DNA of 11,695 bases from Natrinema soli (GTDB lineage: Archaea > Halobacteriota > Halobacteria > Halobacteriales > Natrialbaceae). Both the position numbers and the translations under genes were made by a program. The stretch is taken from contig NZ_JAQIVI010000228.1 in NCBI RefSeq assembly GCF_028618695.1, positions 1-11,695 on the forward strand, read 5' to 3'. How positions within the stretch are numbered: the stretch's first letter is position 1; every line of letters begins with the position of its first letter. Under the pieces are notes generated by a model. It worked only from the letters and a program-made list of their open reading frames with translations, was not told where the DNA came from and made no database searches. Shown here in pieces: positions 1-6,073 of the stretch.

Positions 1-125
1 CGGCCGTCGCGACCGACGACGAACGTTTCGCCGGGGTCACCGGCGGCCTGACCGACGGCGAGCGCGAGCGAGGGCGAGACGTCCTCGACCGGGCCGCGAA
101 TTCCTGCAGTCCCGAAGAGTGTCAT
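1..125 (-). CDS. Phosphoglucosamine/phosphomannomutase, N-terminal fragment (cut by window edge)
   Basis: Only the first 41 codons lie in the window, reading leftward from the ATG at 123-125. The peptide starts MTLFGTAGIRG, the N-terminal signature of archaeal alpha-D-phosphohexomutases (GlmM/ManB group), where the GIRG segment helps shape the phosphosugar site. It continues with the helix leading to VVGRDG (residues 36-41), also family-typical. The family interconverts hexose-6-phosphates and hexose-1-phosphates (glucosamine or mannose) in the cytoplasm for nucleotide-sugar and glycan synthesis. The catalytic phosphoserine loop and the metal site lie outside the window, so glucosamine and mannose specificity cannot be separated. 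A TATA-like box lies 23-28 bases upstream, suggesting a leaderless mRNA. Family assignment is firm; substrate is not. Confidence 0.8.
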   Translation of the reverse strand, partial: MTLFGTAGIRGPVEDVSPSLALAVGQAAGDPGETFVVGRDG

Positions 126-147
126 GTGCGGCCGTTCCGCGAGGAGC

Positions 148-153
148 TACTTA
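148..153 (-). promoter_or_regulatory. Promoter (TATA-like box) of the phosphohexomutase gene
   Basis: On the minus strand TAAGTA lies 23-28 bases before the ATG at 125, behind an A-rich stretch (CCAAAACAAG) that could be the TFB recognition element. The spacing would put the transcript start at or next to the start codon. The call rests on position and composition only. Confidence 0.4.
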
Positions 154-241
154 GCTTGTTTTGGTTCGACGACTCGAGGCGAGAGCAGTCGGCGAGTCGG
201 GCGTCACGTCGGCGTTCGCGACTCGCGATACGGTCGATCGT

Positions 242-760
242 TCAGTCAGCCGCCGCATCGATTAGCTTCTCCGCTTCGGCCCGAAGTTCGGCGGTCATGT
301 GAAGCCCGTGCTCGTCGACGCGACGCACAACCGTTTTCGCTTCGTCTTCGGAGAGCCCCGCGCCGTCCGCACTGACGATCACGCCGATCGTTCCGGTTAC
401 CGTTGCTCCGAGTCCGTCGGCGACCGTTCGCAGTCGACGATCATCAGAAACGATCGCTACGCGGTCGTCGGCCTCGAGATGAGCGAGTACTGCCGCGATA
501 ATACGGACGTCCCCGTTCACAGCGGACTCGCCGAGGACGTCTTTCGCTCTCTCGTCGTCTAGTTCGATGTCCGGGGTCCTCGTCCCGATCGAATCTCGTT
601 CACACAACCGCTCGAGGTTCGTCTCGGCGGGCTCGGTCGTCACTTCGTCTCGAATCGACGGCAAGACGACGGGCGTTCCGTCGAACGACTCCAGCAGTGC
701 CAGTTCACCGATCGTGCCGAGCGCGATGAGTGTCGTCGCATCCACGTAGATACGCGTCAT
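242..760 (-). CDS. PIN-domain (DUF3368-like) ribonuclease toxin
   Basis: A 172-residue PIN-like protein, probably the toxin of a toxin-antitoxin pair and an Mg-dependent ribonuclease. Acidic residues expected for the active site are visible: D7 in the N-terminal strand (YVDATTLIAL), E39 after VVLPSIRDEV, D84 in NGDVRIIAA and D106/D107 in IVSDDRRLR. The C-terminal half (GLGATVTGTIGVIV, then EHGLHMTAEL) follows the layout I know from DUF3368 PIN proteins rather than classic short VapC, and the length fits that group. Its ATG overlaps the antitoxin stop by ATGA, so translation is probably coupled. All catalytic acids are present and no frameshift is seen, so it may be active. RNA target unknown. 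Confidence 0.8.
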   Translation of the reverse strand: MTRIYVDATTLIALGTIGELALLESFDGTPVVLPSIRDEVTTEPAETNLERLCERDSIGTRTPDIELDDERAKDVLGESAVNGDVRIIAAVLAHLEADDRVAIVSDDRRLRTVADGLGATVTGTIGVIVSADGAGLSEDEAKTVVRRVDEHGLHMTAELRAEAEKLIDAAAD

Positions 761-1059
761 AGCTCCCGAGCAGTCTCAGCGTCGGCGGCGAGATCGTCGG
801 GGGAAAGCTGCGTCGTCAGATTATGTTCGCGGGCGATCTCGAGCCAGTCGGCGACGCTCACGCCGGCGACCCGCGCGGCCTGATTAGCCGAAATCTCGCC
901 GGATTGGTACTGCTGGACGGCGAGTCGGACGCGGAGATCCGACAGCCCTTCGCGGAGCGCCTTTCGAATCACCGTACTCTTGTCCTCGCCGAGTAACTCC
1001 GACACTTCCTCGAGAGCGGCTTCGTCCTCGTCCGGGATACGAGCGCTGATCGACGACAT
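757..1059 (-). CDS. Antitoxin: ribbon-helix-helix plus UPF0175-like domain
   Basis: A 100-residue protein read from the ATG at 1057-1059. A start 24 codons further upstream is possible, but those residues look non-coding and the promoter-like box sits 24-29 bases before 1059. Residues 1-40 (MSSISARIPDEDEAALEEV, then KSTVIRKALREGL) resemble a ribbon-helix-helix DNA-binding unit. Residues 45-80 (RLAVQQYQSGEISANQAARV, then AGVSVADWLEIA) match the UPF0175 pattern, which predicts a helix-turn-helix. The acidic C-terminus would bind and block the PIN toxin. UPF0175 proteins are known partners of DUF3368 PIN toxins, which supports both calls. It probably autoregulates through the TTGTA/TACAA sites at its own start. 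Confidence 0.8.
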   Translation of the reverse strand: MSSISARIPDEDEAALEEVSELLGEDKSTVIRKALREGLSDLRVRLAVQQYQSGEISANQAARVAGVSVADWLEIAREHNLTTQLSPDDLAADAETAREL

Positions 1060-1090
1060 TGTATACGTTGTAGTACACCGTGATACAAGT
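1059..1090 (-). promoter_or_regulatory. Promoter and probable autoregulatory operator of the toxin-antitoxin operon
   Basis: Several half-sites crowd the 30 bases before the antitoxin ATG: TTGTA at 1059-1063 and 1068-1072, and TACAA at 1084-1088. They form the 9-base palindrome TGTAGTACA (1069-1077) and GTATAC (1061-1066). On the minus strand the outer half-site is also the only TATA-like box (TTGTAT, 1083-1088) at the right distance. A repressor bound here would cover the promoter, as expected for a ribbon-helix-helix antitoxin. Operator assignment is inference. Confidence 0.5.
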
Positions 1091-1140
1091 GCGTTTCGAC
1101 CACCGTCTCTTCTCGTCGAGTTGCTGGACACGCCGTCACG

Positions 1141-1223
1141 ATAGTAATCACTGAAAACGAATTACACACTGATCGCAACGCCATCGCGCAATCAGGTGTG
1201 CGTTGCCTTTCAGTGGGTACTAT
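1141..1223. repeat. Nested palindromic element, 83 bases
   Basis: Outer arms 1141-1156 (ATAGTAATCACTGAAA) and 1208-1223 (TTTCAGTGGGTACTAT) pair at 14 of 16 positions. After an 8/7-base internal loop, inner arms CACACTGAT (1165-1173) and ATCAGGTGTG (1191-1200) pair with one bulge. An alternative pairing joins GCAACGC (1175-1181) to GCGTTGC (1200-1206). No coding sequence crosses it convincingly. From memory, palindromes ending in TTTCAGTG-N2-TACTAT recur in haloarchaeal intergenic regions; that could not be checked here. It could be a MITE-like element or a structured regulatory or terminator sequence. No clear target duplication is visible. Confidence 0.65.
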
Positions 1224-1350
1224 AGCGTCGCCGTCTGTCCACCGTGAACCGCTCGAGGTCCGCGTGGTTCGGGACGCCTCGCGTCTCGTCATCAAGCGAA
1301 ACGCTTCGAGTTTCGAACGATCCCGAGGCGCTCGCAGTACTCATCTGTAG

Positions 1351-1379
1351 AAAACGCTGGTTCGAACCGAGAAAAAACG
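1351..1379 (-). terminator. Probable T-tract terminator of the MaoC gene
   Basis: Read on the minus strand, the stop codon is followed almost at once by CGTTTTTTCTC (T6 at 1372-1377), then the palindrome GGTTCGAACC (1359-1368) and a second short T run (1351-1354). Haloarchaeal termination relies mostly on T tracts, so the T6 is the more relevant part. Confidence 0.5.
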
Positions 1380-2018
1380 CTACTCCGCGGGCAGGTCGTC
1401 GATCAGCACGACGGCCTCGCCGTCGATCACGGTCGCGTCGTCGTCCTCGTTGCGGACGACCGTCTCGAGGCGGTACTGCTCGTTCCCCAGGTTCTCGACG
1501 ATCTCGACGCGGGCAGACACCCGGTCGCCGACGCCGACGGGACCGCTGAACTCGAGGTCCTGTGAGAGGTAGATGGTGAGTCCGGGGAGTCGAGCGAGTG
1601 CGGCACTGATGAGTCCGGAGACGAGCGTGCCGTGGACGATGCGCTCGCTGAAGCGGGTGTCCGCGGCGAACTCGTCGTCGAGGTGGAGGCGGTTCGTGTC
1701 GCCGCTGACCGCGGCGAACGCGCGAACGTCCGCGTCGGTGAGCGCCTTCTCGAACGTGACGGTGTCGCCGACGCTGATGTGCTCGGGATCGTCGACGGTG
1801 CGATCGAACTGCCAGTCGAGATCAGAGTACTCGACCGACGGGACCGGCGGGGCGACTCTATTTGCCTCCGGGTCGTCCTCGCCGTCGGCGGATGGGAGCA
1901 TCGCGGAGACGGCGGCACGGTTCGCCGCAGTCGCGGTTCGAAGAAATCCTCGCGTCATCGCCGACCACGCGTTCGTCATGGCAGCGAGGTTGTCTTCGCC
2001 AGCGTTCTGGTGGGACAT
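1380..2018 (-). CDS. phaJ: MaoC-type (R)-specific enoyl-CoA hydratase (PhaJ)
   Basis: A 212-residue hot-dog-fold hydratase. It converts trans-2-enoyl-CoA into (R)-3-hydroxyacyl-CoA, channelling beta-oxidation intermediates into PHA. The hydratase-2 motif is at residues 101-112 (FAAVSGDTNRLH), with catalytic D107 and H112; the usual proline after the asparagine is R110. The family-typical HGTL (129-132) and SQDLEFSGPVGVGD (152-165) follow. The catalytic domain fills about residues 80-210. Residues 1-60 are an extra N-terminal segment with an amphipathic-looking helix (NAWSAMTRGFLRTATAANRA) and an acidic linker, absent from the short (about 140-160 residue) bacterial PhaJ. The gene diverges from phaR across a 264-base regulatory region, which supports the PHA role. 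MaoC hydratases also occur in other pathways, so the function is partly contextual. Confidence 0.85.
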   Translation of the reverse strand: MSHQNAGEDNLAAMTNAWSAMTRGFLRTATAANRAAVSAMLPSADGEDDPEANRVAPPVPSVEYSDLDWQFDRTVDDPEHISVGDTVTFEKALTDADVRAFAAVSGDTNRLHLDDEFAADTRFSERIVHGTLVSGLISAALARLPGLTIYLSQDLEFSGPVGVGDRVSARVEIVENLGNEQYRLETVVRNEDDDATVIDGEAVVLIDDLPAE

Positions 2019-2038
2019 ACGGGCGGCTAAGTGTGGCG

Positions 2039-2045
2039 TATATAT
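2039..2045 (-). promoter_or_regulatory. Promoter (TATA box) of phaJ
   Basis: A clear TATATAT heptamer lies 21-27 bases before the ATG at 2018 on the minus strand. The spacing implies a leaderless or nearly leaderless transcript. Confidence 0.65.
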
Positions 2046-2070
2046 GACTTCTTTGGCTGTTTCAATACCG

Positions 2071-2210
2071 TTTTACCGCTCCAAATTCGGAGTAAAATCT
2101 TGTTAGTGGCGTTCTTCCGACCGATTTCGGCTTTCGAGTTGGATTGGGACGGTCAGATTTCGATCGCGGCCGTCGCTCGTCCGGGTCAGTGATCGGCGGG
2201 CCGTCCCAAC
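2071..2210. promoter_or_regulatory. Inverted repeats in the phaJ-phaR divergent region
   Basis: Two dyads lie between the divergent promoters. First, CTCC (2079-2082) and GGAG (2089-2092) around an AATT core form a near-perfect 14-base palindrome (2079-2092), overlapped by TTTTAC/GTAAAA arms (2071-2076 and 2092-2097); it sits about 35 bases upstream of the phaJ TATA box. Second, TTGGGACGG (2145-2153) is repeated exactly in inverse orientation as CCGTCCCAA (2202-2210), with a 48-base spacer. Neither is known to me as a defined site. They are candidate regulator sites only. Confidence 0.35.
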
Positions 2211-2226
2211 TAAAACCACTCTCTGC

Positions 2227-2257
2227 CATTAGATGGTATCTAGTGGAAAACCTTATG
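2227..2257 (+). promoter_or_regulatory. phaRP promoter with candidate PhaR operator
   Basis: The palindrome CATTAGATGGTATCTAGTG (2227-2245; 8-base arms with one mismatch, GGT centre) directly abuts a purine-rich BRE-like GAAAA (2246-2250) and a TATA-like CTTATG (2252-2257). The latter is 26-31 bases before the phaR ATG. In Haloferax mediterranei, PhaR is reported to repress its own phaRP promoter. A dyad touching the BRE would block TFB/TBP binding, so this is the best operator candidate in the window. Binding itself is inferred. Confidence 0.55.
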
Positions 2258-2282
2258 CTGTCCGCGATCCAACGTACTGTCG

Positions 2283-2612
2283 ATGACGGACGACTCCGAC
2301 CGATCGCTCTGGTTCCCGCCCGCGATGTTTACGGAGGGAATGCAGGAGATGCAGGAAGCCGGCGAGCAGGTCGCCGAATCCCAGCAGGAGATGATGAAAC
2401 AGTTGCTACAGGCCACGTCGGCGAACCCGCTCGAGAACGCCTCGGCGTTCGGTCCCATGAACATGGGTACGGCGACGTTCAAGGCCCGCGTCCAGAGCGG
2501 CGGTCGGATCAGCATTCCCGGCCCCGAACGGGAAGCCCTCGACATCGAAGAGGGCGATATCGTCCAGACGATCGTCGTTCCCGTCAAACGCGACAGAGAG
2601 GATCAATCATGA
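2283..2612 (+). CDS. phaR: PhaR, AbrB-type PHA regulator
   Basis: A 109-residue protein in two parts. Residues 1-55 are rich in M, Q and E (FTEGMQEMQEAGEQVAESQQ), a phasin-like amphipathic helical region able to bind granules. Residues 63-103 (ATFKARVQSGGRISIPGPER, then EALDIEEGDIVQTIVV) form an AbrB/SpoVT swapped-hairpin DNA-binding domain. This matches the haloarchaeal PhaR described for Haloferax mediterranei, which represses phaRP and is titrated away when granules appear. The ATG is chosen for its spacing to the TATA-like box (leaderless). It overlaps phaP by ATGA, so the two are one operon. The palindrome at 2227-2245 is the probable operator. No defect is visible. Confidence 0.88.
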   Translation: MTDDSDRSLWFPPAMFTEGMQEMQEAGEQVAESQQEMMKQLLQATSANPLENASAFGPMNMGTATFKARVQSGGRISIPGPEREALDIEEGDIVQTIVVPVKRDREDQS

Positions 2613-3094
2613 CACAGAACCCATTCACCGCAGTCCTCGACGCACAGCGCACCGCAATCGAACAGAGCCAGTCCCTCACCCACGACGCCCTCGAGGCCCA
2701 GCAGACCTCGATCAGCGCCTTCGCCGACGCCGTCGAGACCTCGAGTTCGCTCGCCGAGTCCAACGCCGAGCTGACCAAGAGCGCGATCCACGCCTACTTC
2801 GACGCCCTCGAGGCGTCGCTGCCCGAGGAGGCCGCCGACTTCGGCGAGCTCCGCGAACTCGTCGATGACGGCTTCGACTCGGCCACCGAGGCCCAGTCGC
2901 AGTCGATCGACGCCTCCCTCGAAGCGCTCGAGGAGTCCGAGGTCGCCTACGAGGAGTTCGCCGCCAGCTATGCGGAGGTCGTCGACACGTCGTTCGACGC
3001 CTATCTCGAGGCCCACGAGCAGGTCGAGGAGAACGTCGGTGCCGTCGCCGAAAACGTCGAAGAGGCCGCCGACGAGTTCGACGTCTCGGCGTAG
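2609..3094 (+). CDS. phaP: PhaP phasin (PHA granule coat protein)
   Basis: A 161-residue, almost entirely helical, very acidic protein, start fixed by the ATGA overlap with phaR. It begins MTQNPFTAVLDAQRTAIEQS, the phasin-like opening shared in spirit with PhaC ([12 protein letters not shown]). Long heptad-like helices without glycine or proline breaks follow at about residues 8-60 and 75-155, and there are no membrane segments. Phasins coat the hydrophobic polymer and control granule number and size. The position between phaR and phaE matches the haloarchaeal phaRP-phaEC order. There is no enzymatic motif, so the call rests on composition, length and context. A reading frame open upstream of the ATG overlaps phaR and is not used. 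Confidence 0.85.
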   Translation: MTQNPFTAVLDAQRTAIEQSQSLTHDALEAQQTSISAFADAVETSSSLAESNAELTKSAIHAYFDALEASLPEEAADFGELRELVDDGFDSATEAQSQSIDASLEALEESEVAYEEFAASYAEVVDTSFDAYLEAHEQVEENVGAVAENVEEAADEFDVSA

Positions 3095-3107
3095 ATCCGG
3101 GCGCAGG

Positions 3108-3114
3108 TTTTTAT
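3108..3114 (+). promoter_or_regulatory. Separate promoter for phaEC
   Basis: TTTTTAT lies 24-30 bases before the phaE ATG in the only gap (43 bases) between phaP and phaE. It suggests that phaEC is transcribed independently of phaRP as a leaderless mRNA. The T5 run may also serve as the phaRP terminator, so the two functions could share the same bases. Confidence 0.55.
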
Positions 3115-3137
3115 CGCACAACCGTCAATTTTCACCC

Positions 3138-3686
3138 ATGTCAGACTCACAGCCCCCGATGCAAGACTGGAACGCGTTCGCGGAACAGTGGAACGAGCAG
3201 TTCCTCGAGGCCCTCGAGGACAATATGGAAGCGCAGGCGCAGTTCGTCGAGAGCTGGTCGGAGACCGTCGGCGAGGTCAGCGACGACAGCGAACTCTCCG
3301 ACGGCGTCGAGGGATACGCCCGCGCCTACGAGACGTGGATGAACGCCTCGCAGCAGATGGTCGAGCGGGCGAACGACCAGCTCGAGGGCGAGGACGTCGA
3401 CGTCGAGGAGTTCCGCGACATCTGGCTCAACACGGCCAACGAGGCGTTCAAGGAGGTCATGTCGACGACCGCCTTCGCCAAGATGACCGGCGAGACCGTC
3501 GGCGACGTCCTCGAGCTGCAGGAGCAGGCCGACGAGGCCGCCCAGGAGACCCTCAACTCGCTGGGCTTCGCGACCGAAGGCGACGTCGTCGAAATCGGTG
3601 ACCGGCTCGTCGAACTCGAGCGCCGCCAGCACGCCGTCGAGGAGAAACTCGACCGCGTGCTCGAGCACCTGGAAGACGAGCAATGA
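3138..3686 (+). CDS. phaE: PhaE subunit of class III PHA synthase
   Basis: A 182-residue acidic, helical protein, matching the archaeal PhaE type (about 180 residues). PhaE forms the active synthase with PhaC on the granule surface and has no active site of its own. Visible features are an N-terminal [20 protein letters not shown] segment, the central [20 protein letters not shown] region, a middle block [20 protein letters not shown] (about residues 96-115), and a C-terminal coiled coil at about 150-180 ([20 protein letters not shown]). The ATG at 3138 fits the TATA box spacing; the frame is open further upstream but only through phaP. The stop overlaps the phaC start by ATGA, implying coupled translation and balanced subunits. 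Identity rests on order, length and these blocks. Confidence 0.88.
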   Translation: MSDSQPPMQDWNAFAEQWNEQFLEALEDNMEAQAQFVESWSETVGEVSDDSELSDGVEGYARAYETWMNASQQMVERANDQLEGEDVDVEEFRDIWLNTANEAFKEVMSTTAFAKMTGETVGDVLELQEQADEAAQETLNSLGFATEGDVVEIGDRLVELERRQHAVEEKLDRVLEHLEDEQ

Positions 3687-5275
3687 ACAACCCCTTCGCA
3701 ACCGCACTGAACATGCAACGGCAGGCCTGGGAGGCGACCGCCGGCCTGGCCGAGAAGACGCGGGTCGCGCCCGAGCGCACCGAAACCGTCCAGAACATCG
3801 ACGTCGGGCAGACGCCCAGCGAGGTCGTCTACGAGGAGAACAAACTCGAACTCCTCCACTACGAGCCGATGACGGAGGAACAACACGACGTTCCCATCCT
3901 CATCGTCTACGCGCTGATCAACAAGCCGTACATCCTCGATCTCCAGCCCGACCGCTCCGTGGTCCAGACGCTGCTCGAGGCCGGCTTCGACGTCTACCTG
4001 ATCGACTGGGGCGAGCCCTCAAAGCTGGATCGCTCGCTGTCCATCGACGACTACGTCACCCGCTATATCGACAACTGCGTCGACGTCGTCCGCCAGCGCT
4101 CCGGGCGGGATTCGATCAACATCCTCGGCTACTGCATGGGCGGCACGAAGTCGGCCATGTACGCCTCGCTGTACCCCGAGAAAGTCGAGAACCTCGCGCT
4201 GATGGCCGCCGGCCTCTGTTTCGACGGCGACGGCGGCGTCCTCGAACTCTGGGGTGCCGAGGATTACTACGACCCCGAACGGGTCACCGATACCTTCGGC
4301 AACGTTCCCGCGGAGTTCCTCGACGTCGGTTTCGCGCTGATGGATCCTGTCGCGAACAACGTGACGAAGTACGTCCGGTTCTACGACAACATGGGCGACG
4401 AGGACTTCGTCGAGAACTTCGCTCGCATGGAGCGCTGGCTCGACGAGGGCATCGACATGGCCGGCGTCGCCTACGAGGAGTTCATCCGGGACATCTATCA
4501 GGAGAACAAGCTCTACGAGAACGAGCTCGAGCTGGGCGGCGAACGCGTCGATATCACGAATATCGACATGCCCGTCCTCCAGATCGTCGCGGAGTACGAC
4601 CACCTCATTCCGCCGGAGGCGTCCAAGCCGTTCAACGACGCGGTCTCCTCGACCGACACCGAGATCCTCGAGTTCCCGACGGGCCACATCGGGATGTCCG
4701 TCTCCTCGCGGAGCCACGAGGAACTCTGGCCGGAGGTCTGTGACTGGTTCGAAGCGCGGTCGACCGACACCGACGTGGAGTCCGAACCCGAGACGCCGGA
4801 CTCCGAGGACGCCGACGCAGCCCTCGCCGAGGACGTCGCCGGCGACGAATCGGGTGCAGAGGACCTCGCGGACGGCGGCACGAGCGTCGAGACGGGGTCT
4901 GACACCGACGCCGACGCCGATACCGATGCCGATACTGGTCTCGAGTCCGAGACGAGCGACCGCTCGGACGACGAGATCGTCGAGCGCGCCGAAGACGACG
5001 TTCAGGCGGAGCCCGCGGAGCCGGGCGAGATGACCGTCGACGAGGACGTCGTCGAGGAAGTCGCCGGCGAGGAGGCCGCCTCCGAGATCGAGTCCGAAAC
5101 CGACGATCTCACCGATCTGACGGGCGTCGGTCGCGCGTACGCGGACGACCTCGACGCGGCCGGGATCGAGACGTTCGATCAGCTCGCGGCCGCCGACGTC
5201 GCCGAACTCGCCGCCGAAACGGGGATCTCGCCCAGCCGGATCGAGGACTGGATCGATCAGGCTCGAGAGCAGTAG
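3683..5275 (+). CDS. phaC: PhaC, class III PHA synthase catalytic subunit with C-terminal helix-hairpin-helix domain
   Basis: A 530-residue alpha/beta-hydrolase-fold synthase that polymerises (R)-3-hydroxyacyl-CoA on a cysteine nucleophile. The lipase-like box GYCMGG carries C151. The triad is completed by D306 ([10 protein letters not shown]) and H335 (FPTGHIGMS). The strand before the box ([13 protein letters not shown]) and the [11 protein letters not shown] motif (103-113) are family-typical. The catalytic core ends near residue 357. A D/E/T/S-rich linker follows (about 358-475) with a simple DTDADADT repeat at 407-418, then a helix-hairpin-helix unit at 476-530 ([20 protein letters not shown], ending SRIEDWIDQ). 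Haloarchaeal PhaC is known to have an extended C-terminus; a recognisable HhH at its end is notable. The start overlaps phaE by ATGA. The core is intact. Confidence 0.93.
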   Translation: MNNPFATALNMQRQAWEATAGLAEKTRVAPERTETVQNIDVGQTPSEVVYEENKLELLHYEPMTEEQHDVPILIVYALINKPYILDLQPDRSVVQTLLEAGFDVYLIDWGEPSKLDRSLSIDDYVTRYIDNCVDVVRQRSGRDSINILGYCMGGTKSAMYASLYPEKVENLALMAAGLCFDGDGGVLELWGAEDYYDPERVTDTFGNVPAEFLDVGFALMDPVANNVTKYVRFYDNMGDEDFVENFARMERWLDEGIDMAGVAYEEFIRDIYQENKLYENELELGGERVDITNIDMPVLQIVAEYDHLIPPEASKPFNDAVSSTDTEILEFPTGHIGMSVSSRSHEELWPEVCDWFEARSTDTDVESEPETPDSEDADAALAEDVAGDESGAEDLADGGTSVETGSDTDADADTDADTGLESETSDRSDDEIVERAEDDVQAEPAEPGEMTVDEDVVEEVAGEEAASEIESETDDLTDLTGVGRAYADDLDAAGIETFDQLAAADVAELAAETGISPSRIEDWIDQAREQ

Positions 5276-5433
5276 CTCTCTCGGTTATGTTCCGGCCGTT
5301 TCCCCGCCACTGTTCCCCTTTTTGAGCGTTCCTGCTCGAGGTGAGCCACCGGATCGGACCGCGAAGTCAGCCGTTCGCTCGAGTCGTGTTTTCCCTCGAT
5401 CGACGACCGGATCGGCAGCGAACTGCCCTCGTT
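5276..5433 (+). other. phaC downstream region up to the insertion boundary
   Basis: No gene is supported here. A CCCCTTTTT run (T5 at 5319-5323), 44 bases after the phaC stop, is a weak terminator candidate. The last eight bases (CCCTCGTT, 5426-5433) are the left copy of the putative target duplication of the 4.3-kb insertion. Confidence 0.4.
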
Positions 5434-5453
5434 GGCTCTGTTGAAACCCTTAG
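5434..5453 (+). repeat. Left terminal inverted repeat of the 4.3-kb unit
   Basis: GGCTCTGTTGAAACCCTTAG. It pairs with 9759-9778 at 18 of 20 positions. A decayed third copy is seen at 9312-9328. Confidence 0.65.
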
Positions 5454-5557
5454 ACCATGATCGGTTGGGTCCCTTCCGCGATAATGGATGCGTCTTTTTG
5501 CTTGAATCCATGTGAGTTTTCAGTCGATCGGATCGCTGATATATAGTGTGAGCGCAT

Positions 5558-5579
5558 ACCCGCGTCTTCAGGCGCGGGT
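5558..5579 (+). repeat. Left-end hairpin of the IS200/IS605 element
   Basis: ACCCGCG (5558-5564) pairs perfectly with CGCGGGT (5573-5579) around an 8-base loop. In this family the subterminal hairpin on the top strand is what the Y1 transposase recognises. It is nearly identical to the right-end hairpin at 7351-7370. Confidence 0.7.
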
Positions 5580-5683
5580 CGAGCGGTAGGCATAGTACGT
5601 CCGGGTCACGTTGCTACGAACGGCTGGATTTCCCACGCTATTCGGTAGTTTTAGATGGTCACTCACAATAGTGTGTAGTACGA

Positions 5684-6073
5684 ATGAAGACCACACGGCA
5701 CGCAACCTACAACCTCAACTACCACATAGTGTGGTTGCCGAAATACCCCCATTCGGTACTAGTTAACGAGGCCGAAGACCGTGTGCGCCGAATCCTCCAC
5801 GAAATCGCCGACGAGAAAGGGCTGGAGATTATCGACCTCACCGTCCAATCCGACCACGTTCACCTGTTCGTGAGTAGCCCCCCGAAGCGCGCGCCGTCAC
5901 TTCTCGCCAACTGGTTCAAAGGAATCAGTTCGCGGAAGTACAACCACCGCCACGCCGACCACGACGGCGAGAAAATCAAATGGGCGCGAGGCTATTACGC
6001 GGGAACGGCAGGGCATGTCTCAAGCGAAACGGTCCAAGACTACATCCAGAGACACGATGAGGGAGACACGTGA
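5684..6073 (+). CDS. tnpA: IS200/IS605 Y1 transposase TnpA
   Basis: A 129-residue single-domain HUH transposase, normal length for the family. It nicks and joins single-stranded ends through a covalent 5'-phosphotyrosine link. The metal-binding HUH pair is H58-V-H60 in SDHVHLFVSSPP. The nucleophile is Y120 in SSETVQDYIQ. The conserved N-terminus (YNLNYHIVWLPKY) and the RGYYAGTAGHVS block (102-113) are present. Where many relatives have KYRHSVL this one has KYPHSVL; the effect is unknown. The stop overlaps the tnpB start (GTGA). A T-rich box (TTTTAGA, 5649-5655) lies about 30 bases upstream. No truncation is seen, so activity is plausible. Confidence 0.93.
   Translation: MKTTRHATYNLNYHIVWLPKYPHSVLVNEAEDRVRRILHEIADEKGLEIIDLTVQSDHVHLFVSSPPKRAPSLLANWFKGISSRKYNHRHADHDGEKIKWARGYYAGTAGHVSSETVQDYIQRHDEGDT

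Noticed and set aside
1210..1344. 44-codon minus-strand reading frame (MSTASASGSFETRSVSLDDE...)
   Set aside because: It begins near the phaJ terminator, ends inside the palindrome arm, has no recognisable domain and no clear promoter. Too little evidence for a gene.
2603..3121. Long minus-strand frame opposite phaP (and similar frames opposite phaE and phaC)
   Set aside because: Antisense frames of GC-rich coding sequence; phaP/phaE/phaC have the proper motifs, overlaps and promoters.
3598..4743. 381-codon plus-strand frame overlapping phaE/phaC
   Set aside because: Arginine-rich, domain-free translation of the wrong frame of phaC, a known artefact of high GC content.
4901..4936. Minisatellite or regulatory repeat
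   Set aside because: In frame within phaC and fully explained by an acidic D/T/A linker; kept only as a possible length-variation site.
5257..5511. 84-codon minus-strand frame across the left terminal repeat
   Set aside because: Crosses the phaC end and the insertion boundary; composition is not haloarchaeal and no domain is visible.
5558..5579. CRISPR-like repeat
   Set aside because: Only two copies 1.8 kb apart, each at an end of an IS200/IS605 element; no spaced array exists in the window.
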